DNA of 5,104 nucleotides from Anaerolineae bacterium (GTDB taxonomy: Bacteria > Chloroflexota > Anaerolineae > JAADDB01): the NCBI GenBank assembly GCA_015489285.1, contig WGAA01000108.1, forward strand, positions 1-5,104. Reading direction: 5' to 3'. The position numbers and the translations under genes are program-made. Position 1 is the stretch's first letter. Each line of letters begins with the position of its first letter. Below the pieces are notes generated by a model. The model was not told where the DNA came from, ran no database searches, and saw only the letters and a program-made list of their open reading frames with translations. Shown here in pieces: positions 1-5,062 of this stretch.

Positions 1-47
1 GGTCACCCATGAGCCGTCCAGCACTTAATGAAGGAGCGTGATACACA

Positions 48-620
48 ATGGAACGTGTATCCCGGTGGCGCAAAGCGTTGTACATCGTGGGAGGTCTCGT
101 CGTCGTCGCCCTGGTGGTGGTCTCCTCCTGGGTGCTCATGAACATGACCCTGGAATGGACGGGGGCCGCGCCTTTCTGCACCTCATGCCACGTGATGGAG
201 CCCATGGGCAAGGCCCACATGGAGAACGTCCACGGGGGGAACAACCCCTACGGCATTCACGCCCAATGCACGGATTGCCACCTGCCCCACGGCAACCCGG
301 TCAAGGAGTTGGCCACCAAGTCCTGGTTGGGCATCCGCGATGTGGCCGTGAACTTCTTCGGCGACCCCGAATCCATCGATTGGGAGGCCCGTCGGGCCCA
401 CCGTGAGGAGTTCGTGTACGATTCCGCGTGCCTCCGCTGCCATATGACGCTGAAGGAGGCCACCATGGGCAACCCGCGAGCCTTCCTGCCCCATCGCGCG
501 TACTTCCTCGGCGAAACCCACGTCAAGTGCGTGCGATGCCATCCGCATGTAGGACACACGAACCTGGGCCTCTACTTGAAGGAGGCCAAGAAGGAGTGGG
601 AAGAGGCAAAGGCGAAGTAA
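48..620 (+). CDS. NapC/NirT/NrfH-family tetraheme cytochrome c, membrane anchored quinol dehydrogenase
   Basis: A 190-residue protein with one N-terminal membrane anchor (about residues 10-31, no obvious cleavage site) followed by a periplasmic domain. It has exactly four CXXCH heme c motifs at Cys44-His48, Cys74-His78, Cys128-His132 and Cys161-His165. The first reads CTSCHVM, the CXXCHXM pattern in which NrfH uses Met as an axial ligand of heme 1; the second reads CTDCHLPH, typical of the NapC/NirT family. Family members oxidise menaquinol at the outer face of the membrane and hand electrons to a soluble multiheme reductase. The length fits NrfH/NapC/NirT (roughly 160-200 residues). The ATG at 48 has AAGGAG at 31-36. 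The octaheme HAO-like gene begins 36 nt downstream and is the obvious partner, so the pair resembles cycX-haoA'. NrfH, NapC, NirT and CycX cannot be told apart from motifs alone, so no symbol is given. No promoter is visible in the 47 nt available upstream. Confidence 0.93.
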   Translation: MERVSRWRKALYIVGGLVVVALVVVSSWVLMNMTLEWTGAAPFCTSCHVMEPMGKAHMENVHGGNNPYGIHAQCTDCHLPHGNPVKELATKSWLGIRDVAVNFFGDPESIDWEARRAHREEFVYDSACLRCHMTLKEATMGNPRAFLPHRAYFLGETHVKCVRCHPHVGHTNLGLYLKEAKKEWEEAKAK

Positions 621-656
621 CTGCCGGCATTACACGATGAGAAGAAGGAGGGCACA

Positions 657-2036
657 ATGAAACACTGGCGTTTGATCCTTGTCGTAGTCTCCGTTGTCGG
701 CATGTTGGCCGTCGCCATCATTGTGGGCATCTTCAACCAACCCCACAACGCCATTGCCGGCCCCTTGCAGGAGGGCAGCACACCATCCCCCACCATGTTA
801 GGAAACATGCCGGGCACCGAAAACATGGTCGTCCAACGCCAAATAAGCCCGGAGGGGGAGAAGTGTATCGCCTGCCACAGCAAGGAAACCCCCGGAATCG
901 TCACGGATTGGAAGGAGAGCCGGCACGCTCACGTGGGGGTCAGCTGTATCGACTGCCATCAGAAGCCGAAGGATTCGCCGATGGCGTACCAGTGCGAGGG
1001 GCTGAAGGGAACGGACACGTACATCTCCGTCCTCGTTCCCCCGACCACCTGTGAGAAGTGCCACCCCAACGAGGTGGATCAGTTCAACCACAGCGGTCAC
1101 TTCCGTGCTTACCGGCAAATCGTGCCTAAGAAAGGACTCCACGCGCTCATGTGGGTCCATGAGGGCCAGAACAACAAGGAATTCGGTGATGCGGCCCGAC
1201 AAACCGGATGTATGCAGTGCCACGGCACGGAGATCAAACTGGGGCCGGACCATCGCCCCACACCGGACACCTATCCTACTTCGGGTATAGGTGTGGTGTA
1301 CCCCGACGGGAGCACGGGGAACTGCACCGTGTGCCACACCCGCCATCGCTTCAGCATCGCGGAGGCGCGTGACCCGCACGCGTGCGCCACGTGCCATCTG
1401 GGTCCGGACCACCCCGACATCGAGATCTACCTGGATAGCAAACACGGTCAGATCTACCAGAGCCACAAGGACGAATGGCGCTGGGATTCCGCGCCGGAAG
1501 CATGGGAACCGGGCGACTACCGGGCCCCGACGTGCGCCACCTGTCACATGAGCGGGATTGGCAACCTGCCGACCACGCATAACGTGAGCGAGCGCCTCTA
1601 CTGGAACCTGTGGGCCAAGGAGTCGAAGGTGCGCAACTCGCCGGATCCGATGAGCCCGCTGACGGGCAACGGCCCGGAGGGGCGCAAGAAGATGAAGCAG
1701 GTGTGCTCCGCCTGCCACTCCAAGACGCTGGTGGACAACTACTTCAAGCAGGTGGACAACGCGGTGAACCTGTACAACGAGGCCTACTTCAAGCCGGCAG
1801 ACAAGATGCTCAAGGAGCTGAAAGCCAAGGGCCTGCTGAAGGAGAACCCGTGGGCCGACGAATTCCAGAAGATCTACTATCACCTGTGGCACCACACAGG
1901 CCGACGTGCCCGCCAGGGTGCGGCCATGGGTGGTCCTGACTGGGCCCACTGGCACGGCTTCTTCGAGCTGCAACAGATGCTCTACAAACTGGAAGAAATC
2001 TACAAAGAGCGCATGGAAACGGGCGTCGTCAAGTAA
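657..2036 (+). CDS. Octaheme cytochrome c of the hydroxylamine oxidoreductase (HAO) superfamily, probably reductive type
   Basis: A 459-residue exported protein. The signal peptide has a hydrophobic core at about residues 5-26 and a candidate signal peptidase I site AIA|G after Ala34; a retained anchor is possible. Eight CXXCH motifs begin at Cys70, 97, 132, 185, 223, 243, 293 and 350. A helical C-terminal domain without hemes (about 355-459) follows, as in the NrfA/HAO/octaheme superfamily. The segment HHTGRRARQGA and then GGPDWAHWHGFFEL (residues 412-438) is the HAO-family C-terminal signature, but it has Trp and Phe where true HAO carries its heme-crosslinking Tyr. From family knowledge, HAO-like proteins without that Tyr favour reduction of nitrite or hydroxylamine to ammonium; substrate and direction here are inferred. 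The protein is shorter than the roughly 570-residue Nitrosomonas HAO precursor. AAGGAGG at 645-651 lies 5 nt before the ATG. It is the second gene of an operon with the tetraheme quinol dehydrogenase and is closed by a strong terminator. Other octaheme families (ONR, OTR) fit less well because of the C-terminal signature. Confidence 0.88.
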   Translation: MKHWRLILVVVSVVGMLAVAIIVGIFNQPHNAIAGPLQEGSTPSPTMLGNMPGTENMVVQRQISPEGEKCIACHSKETPGIVTDWKESRHAHVGVSCIDCHQKPKDSPMAYQCEGLKGTDTYISVLVPPTTCEKCHPNEVDQFNHSGHFRAYRQIVPKKGLHALMWVHEGQNNKEFGDAARQTGCMQCHGTEIKLGPDHRPTPDTYPTSGIGVVYPDGSTGNCTVCHTRHRFSIAEARDPHACATCHLGPDHPDIEIYLDSKHGQIYQSHKDEWRWDSAPEAWEPGDYRAPTCATCHMSGIGNLPTTHNVSERLYWNLWAKESKVRNSPDPMSPLTGNGPEGRKKMKQVCSACHSKTLVDNYFKQVDNAVNLYNEAYFKPADKMLKELKAKGLLKENPWADEFQKIYYHLWHHTGRRARQGAAMGGPDWAHWHGFFELQQMLYKLEEIYKERMETGVVK

Positions 2037-2070
2037 GATGGCCTGACACCTGCCCTCATGCCGGCAGTGG

Positions 2071-2104
2071 AAAGGGCGCCTCCGCACGGAGGCGCCCTTT
2101 TTTT
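2071..2104 (+). terminator. Strong intrinsic terminator of the cytochrome operon
   Basis: Perfect inverted repeat: arm 2071-2084 (AAAGGGCGCCTCCG) and arm 2087-2100 (CGGAGGCGCCCTTT) around CA. In practice this is a 13-bp stem with a GCAC tetraloop, followed by an unbroken run of seven T (2098-2104). It starts 35 nt after the octaheme gene stop and has the classic Rho-independent form. Only three A precede the stem, so it should work mainly on the + strand. Confidence 0.95.
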
Positions 2105-2164
2105 CGGCGCAAGTCTCCGGGCATCACCCGTCGCCCCCACCTCCGGGCTACATCCGGGCAAAAT

Positions 2165-2213
2165 AGCGCCGGGCGCTACACCACCCGGCTCATCCTAGCG
2201 AAGGCCTGCGGCT
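2165..2213 (+). repeat. Dispersed repeat, copy 1 (direct match to 4504-4552)
   Basis: A 49-nt segment that matches 4504-4552 in the same orientation with about five differences and no gaps. The invariant core is CATCCTAGCGAAGGCCT. The first half can fold imperfectly (GCCGGGCG against CACCCGGC, one mismatch). It lies in non-coding DNA after the cytochrome operon terminator; the second copy lies just after the UbiA-family gene. Function unknown. Confidence 0.75.
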
Positions 2214-2233
2214 AACGAGTGACGAGTAACGAC
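2213..2233 (+). repeat. Short run of degenerate heptanucleotide repeats
   Basis: Three consecutive 7-nt units TAACGAG, TGACGAG, TAACGAC. They belong to the same TNACGNN / CGTNANN family of heptads found in both intergenic regions of this window. A similar run with the reverse-complement sense lies at 5032-5062. Confidence 0.6.
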
Positions 2234-2250
2234 GGCGCGGATACAAAATT

Positions 2251-2367
2251 GGCCCTGCAGCGCCAACTCTCCTGCCCAAATTACGCATTACGAATCACGT
2301 ATCACGTTGCAGAGCCAAGCCACGCCTCCAGTGCCGACTCCCTCATCGCCGCCTGACGAATGACGTG
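2251..2367 (+). repeat. Left arm of a 117-bp inverted repeat flanking metF and the UbiA gene
   Basis: Read as reverse complement, this 117-nt stretch matches 4617-4733 over its full length without gaps and with five mismatches that I could count by eye. It contains an internal heptad run at 2280-2307 (ATTACGC, ATTACGA, ATCACGT, ATCACGT) and two heptads at 2354-2367. A further pair of heptads (2368-2381: TGACGGA, TGACGTC) continues beyond the matched arm. No transposase or target-site duplication was found, so a dispersed intergenic repeat is the safer reading than a mobile element end. Confidence 0.85.
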
Positions 2368-2422
2368 TGACGGATGACGTCACGCTCCAGCACCGTGCGA
2401 GCCCCGGCAGGCCCGGGGCACA

Positions 2423-2457
2423 CAGACTTCCGAAGTCCGCGAGACTTCGGAAGTCTG
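2423..2457. repeat. Perfect 15-bp inverted repeat built of two small palindromes, upstream of the metF promoter
   Basis: The arm 2423-2437 is the exact reverse complement of 2443-2457 with a 5-nt loop CGCGA. Each arm is itself a dyad: GACTTC-C-GAAGTC (2425-2437) and AGACTTC-G-GAAGTCT (2442-2456), with centres 18 bp apart. No T-run follows, so it is not an intrinsic terminator. It lies 18 nt upstream of the predicted -35 box, so it could be a pair of operators or a structured repeat. A weaker GC-rich hairpin (2401-2407 with 2413-2419) lies just before it. Confidence 0.7.
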
Positions 2458-2475
2458 AACCGATCCGCCTTCCTC

Positions 2476-2504
2476 TTGCCTTCCCGCTTCAAGTGATATA
2501 CAAT
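2476..2504 (+). promoter_or_regulatory. Predicted sigma70-type promoter of metF-ubiA operon
   Basis: TTGCCT (2476-2481) and TACAAT (2499-2504) are separated by exactly 17 nt; four of six and five of six bases match the housekeeping consensus. The start of transcription would be near 2511, giving a leader of about 80 nt before the metF ATG at 2592. The site lies in the only AT-richer stretch of this intergenic region and just upstream of the first gene of the operon. Confidence 0.65.
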
Positions 2505-2518
2505 CTTTCACCCTGATG

Positions 2519-2544
2519 TGCGATGGAAGCCTCTTCCCATCGCA
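2519..2544 (+). promoter_or_regulatory. Leader hairpin in the metF 5' untranslated region
   Basis: TGCGATGG (2519-2526) pairs perfectly with CCATCGCA (2537-2544) around a 10-nt loop, close to the predicted transcription start. It encloses an in-frame ATG (2523) that would otherwise extend MetF by 23 residues, which argues against that start being used. No T-run follows, and the leader is too short and shows no recognisable motifs for a known SAM or THF riboswitch. It may stabilise the mRNA 5' end. Confidence 0.5.
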
Positions 2545-2576
2545 TCCGCCCACCCTATGGATTTCATGTGAAAGAC

Positions 2577-2584
2577 AAGGGAGG
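2577..2584 (+). promoter_or_regulatory. Ribosome binding site that fixes the metF start
   Basis: AAGGGAGG lies 7 nt before the ATG at 2592, ideal strength and spacing. The upstream in-frame ATG at 2523 has no such sequence in front of it and lies inside a hairpin stem, so 2592 is chosen as the start. Confidence 0.8.
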
Positions 2585-2591
2585 ATGTTTC

Positions 2592-3485
2592 ATGGCGCGG
2601 TTTTCGGAAATATACGCCCAGGCCAAAAAACCCGTACTCTCCGTGGAAGTGTTCCCCCCAAAAACGCCCCGCGGATGGGCCAATCTCTATCACGAATTGT
2701 ATTACCTCACACGCCACAAACCGGGGTTCGTCTCCGTAACCTACGGCGCGGGAGGAAGCACCCGCAATCAGACCCTGGAGCTGATGTACGAAATACGAAC
2801 CCGCTTTCACGTGGAAAGCGTGCCCCACTTCACTTGCGTGGGCGCGACGCCGGAGTCCATTCGCGAGTACATCGACCGGGCGATCGCTCTCGGCGCCCAG
2901 AACATCGTGGCCCTGCGGGGCGACCCACCGCGGGGGGAGGAGGAGTTCAAGCCCGCGCCCGGAGGTTGTCGCTACGCGTACCAGCTCGTCCGCTTCATCC
3001 GGGATTACACCGACGCGCTGGACATCGCGGTGGCCGGATACCCCGAGGGGCACGTGGAGACGCGAGATCTGGCCACGAGCATCCAACACCTGAAGCTCAA
3101 AGTGGACCAGGGCGCGAACCTGGTCATTACCCAGCTCTTCTACGATAACGAGGACTTCTTCCGCTTCCGGGATATGGCCGTCAAGGCCGGCATCCACGTT
3201 CCCATCGTCCCCGGCCTCCTCCCCATCATCAAGTACTCCCAAATCGCCCGCATCACTCAACTATGTGGAGCGAAGATGCCTCAGCCCCTCATCAATCGGC
3301 TCATCGTCTACCCCGACGGTTCTCCGGAACAGCACCAGGCGGGCATCGAGTACGCAATCGAACAGGCCCGAGAACTCCTGGAGAACGGTGTGCCCGGCCT
3401 GCACATCTTCACCCTGAACAACAGCCATGCCACCTCCCGCATTGTGGAGGAATTGGGCAGTTACTTCGACCTAGGAGAAACGTAA
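2592..3485 (+). CDS. metF: 5,10-methylenetetrahydrofolate reductase (MTHFR)
   Basis: A 297-residue cytoplasmic flavoenzyme of the MetF family, the usual bacterial length (E. coli about 296), forming a single FAD-binding TIM barrel. It reduces 5,10-methylene-THF to 5-methyl-THF for methionine synthesis; in acetogens the same step serves the Wood-Ljungdahl pathway. Visible signatures are SVEVFPPKT (residues 17-25, with Glu19 equivalent to the catalytic Glu28 of E. coli), VSVTYGAGGSTR (47-58), PHFTCVG (78-84), NIVALRGDPP (104-113, with Asp111 equivalent to the FAD/folate Asp120), AGYPEGH (148-154) and GANLVITQLFYD (174-185). No C-terminal SAM-binding regulatory domain is present, as normal for bacteria. 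A longer reading from 2523 is rejected on ribosome binding site evidence. It has its own predicted promoter and is followed after 4 nt by the UbiA-family gene, so the two are almost surely co-transcribed. Confidence 0.95.
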   Translation: MARFSEIYAQAKKPVLSVEVFPPKTPRGWANLYHELYYLTRHKPGFVSVTYGAGGSTRNQTLELMYEIRTRFHVESVPHFTCVGATPESIREYIDRAIALGAQNIVALRGDPPRGEEEFKPAPGGCRYAYQLVRFIRDYTDALDIAVAGYPEGHVETRDLATSIQHLKLKVDQGANLVITQLFYDNEDFFRFRDMAVKAGIHVPIVPGLLPIIKYSQIARITQLCGAKMPQPLINRLIVYPDGSPEQHQAGIEYAIEQARELLENGVPGLHIFTLNNSHATSRIVEELGSYFDLGET

Positions 3486-3489
3486 ACCC

Positions 3490-4479
3490 ATGCTCAAGGA
3501 CGTGTGGTCGGTCATTCAAACGTGCAACCTTCCCTCGGGGCGCACTCCCCGGGGACTCATCAAATGGCTCCTCATCGTCCGCCCTTGCGTGATGTCCATG
3601 ACCGCGACCTCCGTGCTCATCGGGGCCCTGCTGGCGTGGGACCGGGGATACGTACGGGTGGACCTGACCCTCCTGGTACTCCTGGGCCTCCTGCTGGCCC
3701 ACGCGGTGAACAACATGGCGAACGACCTCATTGACGCCAAGGAGGGCGTGGACACCCCCGAATACCCCCGAGCCTCCTACGCGCCCCACCCCATCCTGGA
3801 CGGACTCGTCTCCGAACGGGAGCTGCTCCTCGCCATCCTCGTGGCCAACGGGCTGGATGTGCTCATCGCGGTGTACCTCACCCTGGTGCGTGGGTGGCCC
3901 ATCCTGGCCTTTGCCCTGGCAGGCGCCTTTCTCAGCCTGGGCTACGTGGCCCCACCCCTGAGCTTCAAACGCCGGGGATTGGGGGAACTCGTGGCGTTGA
4001 TCGTGTGGGGGCCGCTGATGATCGGGGGGACGTACTATGCCATCGCCGGCCACATCGACGCACGAGTGTGGCTGGCTTCCCTCCCGTACGGGCTTATGGT
4101 GGCCGTCGTCCTTATGGGCAAACACCTGGACAAGTACGATATCGACCGCCGCAAGGGAATTCGCACGTTGCCCGTGCTCCTCGGTTTCGAACGGGCGCGG
4201 CGCTGGACCATGGCCTTGATGATCGCCATCTACCCCCTCGTTCTCCTCCTTGTCCTCCTCAAAGCCCTCCCCGTGGGAACCCTGCTGGTCTTCCTCTCCA
4301 TCCCCCGCCTCCTCACCGTCCTGCGCATGTACAACGAGCCCAAACCCCAAACACCCCCTCCCAACTGGCCCGTGTGGCCCCTGTGGTACGTGGCCATTGC
4401 CATGTGGCTGAACCGTCTGGTGGGGGGACTGTTCCTTCTTGGCTTGGTGCTGGACCTGGTGCTGGATCTCGTGGTGTGA
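3490..4479 (+). CDS. UbiA-superfamily prenyltransferase, possibly MenA-like (1,4-dihydroxy-2-naphthoate polyprenyltransferase)
   Basis: A 329-residue integral membrane protein with about eight or nine hydrophobic helices (first at roughly 27-50, last at roughly 302-325). The two Asp-rich Mg-diphosphate sites of the superfamily are present: NDLIDAKEGVD at 78-88 and GKHLDKYDIDRRKGIRTLP at 210-228. These enzymes transfer a polyprenyl chain onto an aromatic acceptor within the membrane. The first motif followed by DTPEYP and HPILDGLVS recalls MenA, which prenylates dihydroxynaphthoate for menaquinone synthesis, but acceptor specificity cannot be read from sequence, and other UbiA members (UbiA, heme O or (bacterio)chlorophyll synthases, DGGGP synthase) are not excluded. 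The gene starts 4 nt after metF; AGGAG at 3473-3477, inside the metF end, serves as a ribosome binding site with a rather long 12-nt spacer. A later GTG at 3502 is possible but has no better signal. Confidence 0.88.
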   Translation: MLKDVWSVIQTCNLPSGRTPRGLIKWLLIVRPCVMSMTATSVLIGALLAWDRGYVRVDLTLLVLLGLLLAHAVNNMANDLIDAKEGVDTPEYPRASYAPHPILDGLVSERELLLAILVANGLDVLIAVYLTLVRGWPILAFALAGAFLSLGYVAPPLSFKRRGLGELVALIVWGPLMIGGTYYAIAGHIDARVWLASLPYGLMVAVVLMGKHLDKYDIDRRKGIRTLPVLLGFERARRWTMALMIAIYPLVLLLVLLKALPVGTLLVFLSIPRLLTVLRMYNEPKPQTPPPNWPVWPLWYVAIAMWLNRLVGGLFLLGLVLDLVLDLVV

Positions 4480-4503
4480 GCCGGAAGACGGCGTTATCCC
4501 GGC

Positions 4504-4552
4504 AGCGCCGGGCGCCAAACCGCCCGGCTCATCCTAGCGAAGGCCTACGGCC
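4504..4552 (+). repeat. Dispersed repeat, copy 2 (direct match to 2165-2213)
   Basis: Same orientation as copy 1 with about five differences in 49 nt, sharing the core CATCCTAGCGAAGGCCT. In this copy the hairpin arms are perfect. Both copies lie just after the end of an operon and just before an arm of the 117-bp inverted repeat. Confidence 0.75.
4507..4528 (+). terminator. Weak candidate transcription end signal after the UbiA gene
   Basis: GCCGGGCG (4507-4514) pairs perfectly with CGCCCGGC (4521-4528) around a 6-nt loop CCAAAC, 28 nt after the stop codon. A second, overlapping hairpin is possible (CCCGGC 4498-4503 with GCCGGG 4507-4512). There is no T-run, so classic intrinsic termination is doubtful; it may simply be part of the dispersed repeat. 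Confidence 0.25.
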
Positions 4553-4616
4553 TCACATAGGACAGCCCGGAGGGCTTTGCTTCAATGAGCACGGCGGTTC
4601 AGCGCCGTGAGCCCCT

Positions 4617-4733
4617 CACGTCATGCGTCAGGCGGCGGTGAGGAAGTCGGCACTGGAGGCGTGGCTTGGCTCTGCAACGTGATACGTGATTCGTAATGCG
4701 TAATTTGGGCAGGAGAGTTGGCGCTATAGGGCC
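4617..4733 (-). repeat. Right arm of the 117-bp inverted repeat (unit A)
   Basis: Reverse complement of 2251-2367, same length, five mismatches counted by eye. It contains the exact 7-nt phased run 4677-4704 (ACGTGAT, ACGTGAT, TCGTAAT, GCGTAAT). It is also the first of three similar units lying in the same orientation here. Confidence 0.85.
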
Positions 4734-4762
4734 GACCTTGTCTTCCTGCCATCCTTTCGTTG

Positions 4763-4804
4763 GTCGGTCGTCGGTCGTCATCCGTCACACGTCATGCGTC
4801 AGGC
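4763..4804 (+). repeat. Run of six degenerate heptanucleotide repeats
   Basis: Six units in perfect 7-nt phase: GTCGGTC, GTCGGTC, GTCATCC, GTCACAC, GTCATGC, GTCAGGC. The GTC at the start of each unit is invariant while later positions vary. The run leads into repeat unit B. Confidence 0.7.
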
Positions 4805-4875
4805 GCGGGTGAGGAGGTCGGCGCTGCAGGCGCGGCTAGGCTTGATGACGTGATACGTGATACGTGATGCGTAAC
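4788..4875 (+). repeat. Diverged direct copy of the repeat unit (unit B)
   Basis: It begins CACGTCATGCGTCAGGCG like unit A (4617), continues with a GAGG-GTCGG-CTG-AGGCG-GGCT middle section that aligns with unit A, and ends in an ACGTGAT heptad run (4848-4868). It is clearly homologous to unit A but more diverged than the two arms of the inverted repeat are from each other. Confidence 0.65.
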
Positions 4876-4886
4876 GTCATTCGTCA

Positions 4887-4980
4887 GGCGTCATGCGTCA
4901 GGCGCGGGAGGGAAAGTCGCGCTGCAGGCGCATCTTGGCGTGATGACGTGATGCGTGATGCGTAATTCGTAATGCGTAAC
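4887..4980 (+). repeat. Diverged direct copy of the repeat unit (unit C)
   Basis: It begins GGCGTCATGCGTCAGGCG, then GGGAAAGTCGCGCTGCAGGCG, aligned to units A and B, and ends in five heptads in exact phase with CGT at 4947, 4954, 4961, 4968 and 4975. The heptad run of unit B passes straight into unit C with a single phase change near 4875. Confidence 0.65.
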
Positions 4981-5031
4981 TTGAAGACAAGCTCGGCTTT
5001 GTGGCGAGAACCTTGCTGTCACGCCAACCAA

Positions 5032-5062
5032 TTACTCGTTACTCCGTTACTCGTTACTGACG
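5032..5062 (+). repeat. TTACTCG heptad-like run
   Basis: TTACTCG, TTACTCCG, TTACTCG, TTACTGACG: the 7-nt unit recurs with one- and two-base insertions. Its reverse complement (CGAGTAA) matches the TAACGAG run at 2213-2233, so the family occurs in both senses. Confidence 0.55.

Noticed and set aside
1..41. Possible C-terminal tail of an upstream gene (frame open to TGA at 39-41; other frames stop at 12 and 27)
   Set aside because: All three forward frames end in the first 41 nt and nothing distinguishes a real tail from chance in so few codons.
798..2087. 429-residue open frame on the minus strand opposite the octaheme gene
   Set aside because: Shadow of a high-G+C gene: low-complexity Arg/Val/His-rich translation, and the + strand frame has eight heme motifs.
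2523..2591. N-terminal extension of MetF by 23 residues from ATG 2523
   Set aside because: No ribosome binding site, the ATG lies in a perfect hairpin stem near the predicted transcription start, and the extension precedes the normal MetF N-terminus.
2511..2591. SAM or tetrahydrofolate riboswitch in the metF leader
   Set aside because: The leader of about 80 nt shows only one simple hairpin and none of the conserved junction sequences or a terminator/anti-terminator choice.
3409..4518. 369-residue open frame on the minus strand opposite the UbiA-family gene
   Set aside because: Gly/His/Gln-rich translation without any domain, mirroring codon bias of a convincing membrane protein on the + strand.
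2165..4733. Composite transposon or integron cassette around metF-UbiA
   Set aside because: There is no transposase, integrase or target-site duplication, and further copies of the same unit lie outside the supposed element.
4599..4781. 60-residue open frame on the minus strand
   Set aside because: It translates the 117-bp repeat (LRITNHVSR-type sequence from heptads), a known kind of spurious protein call.
4617..4980. CRISPR array
   Set aside because: The repeats are degenerate, 7-nt phased and unequal in spacing; there are no identical 25-40 nt repeats with unique spacers and no cas genes.
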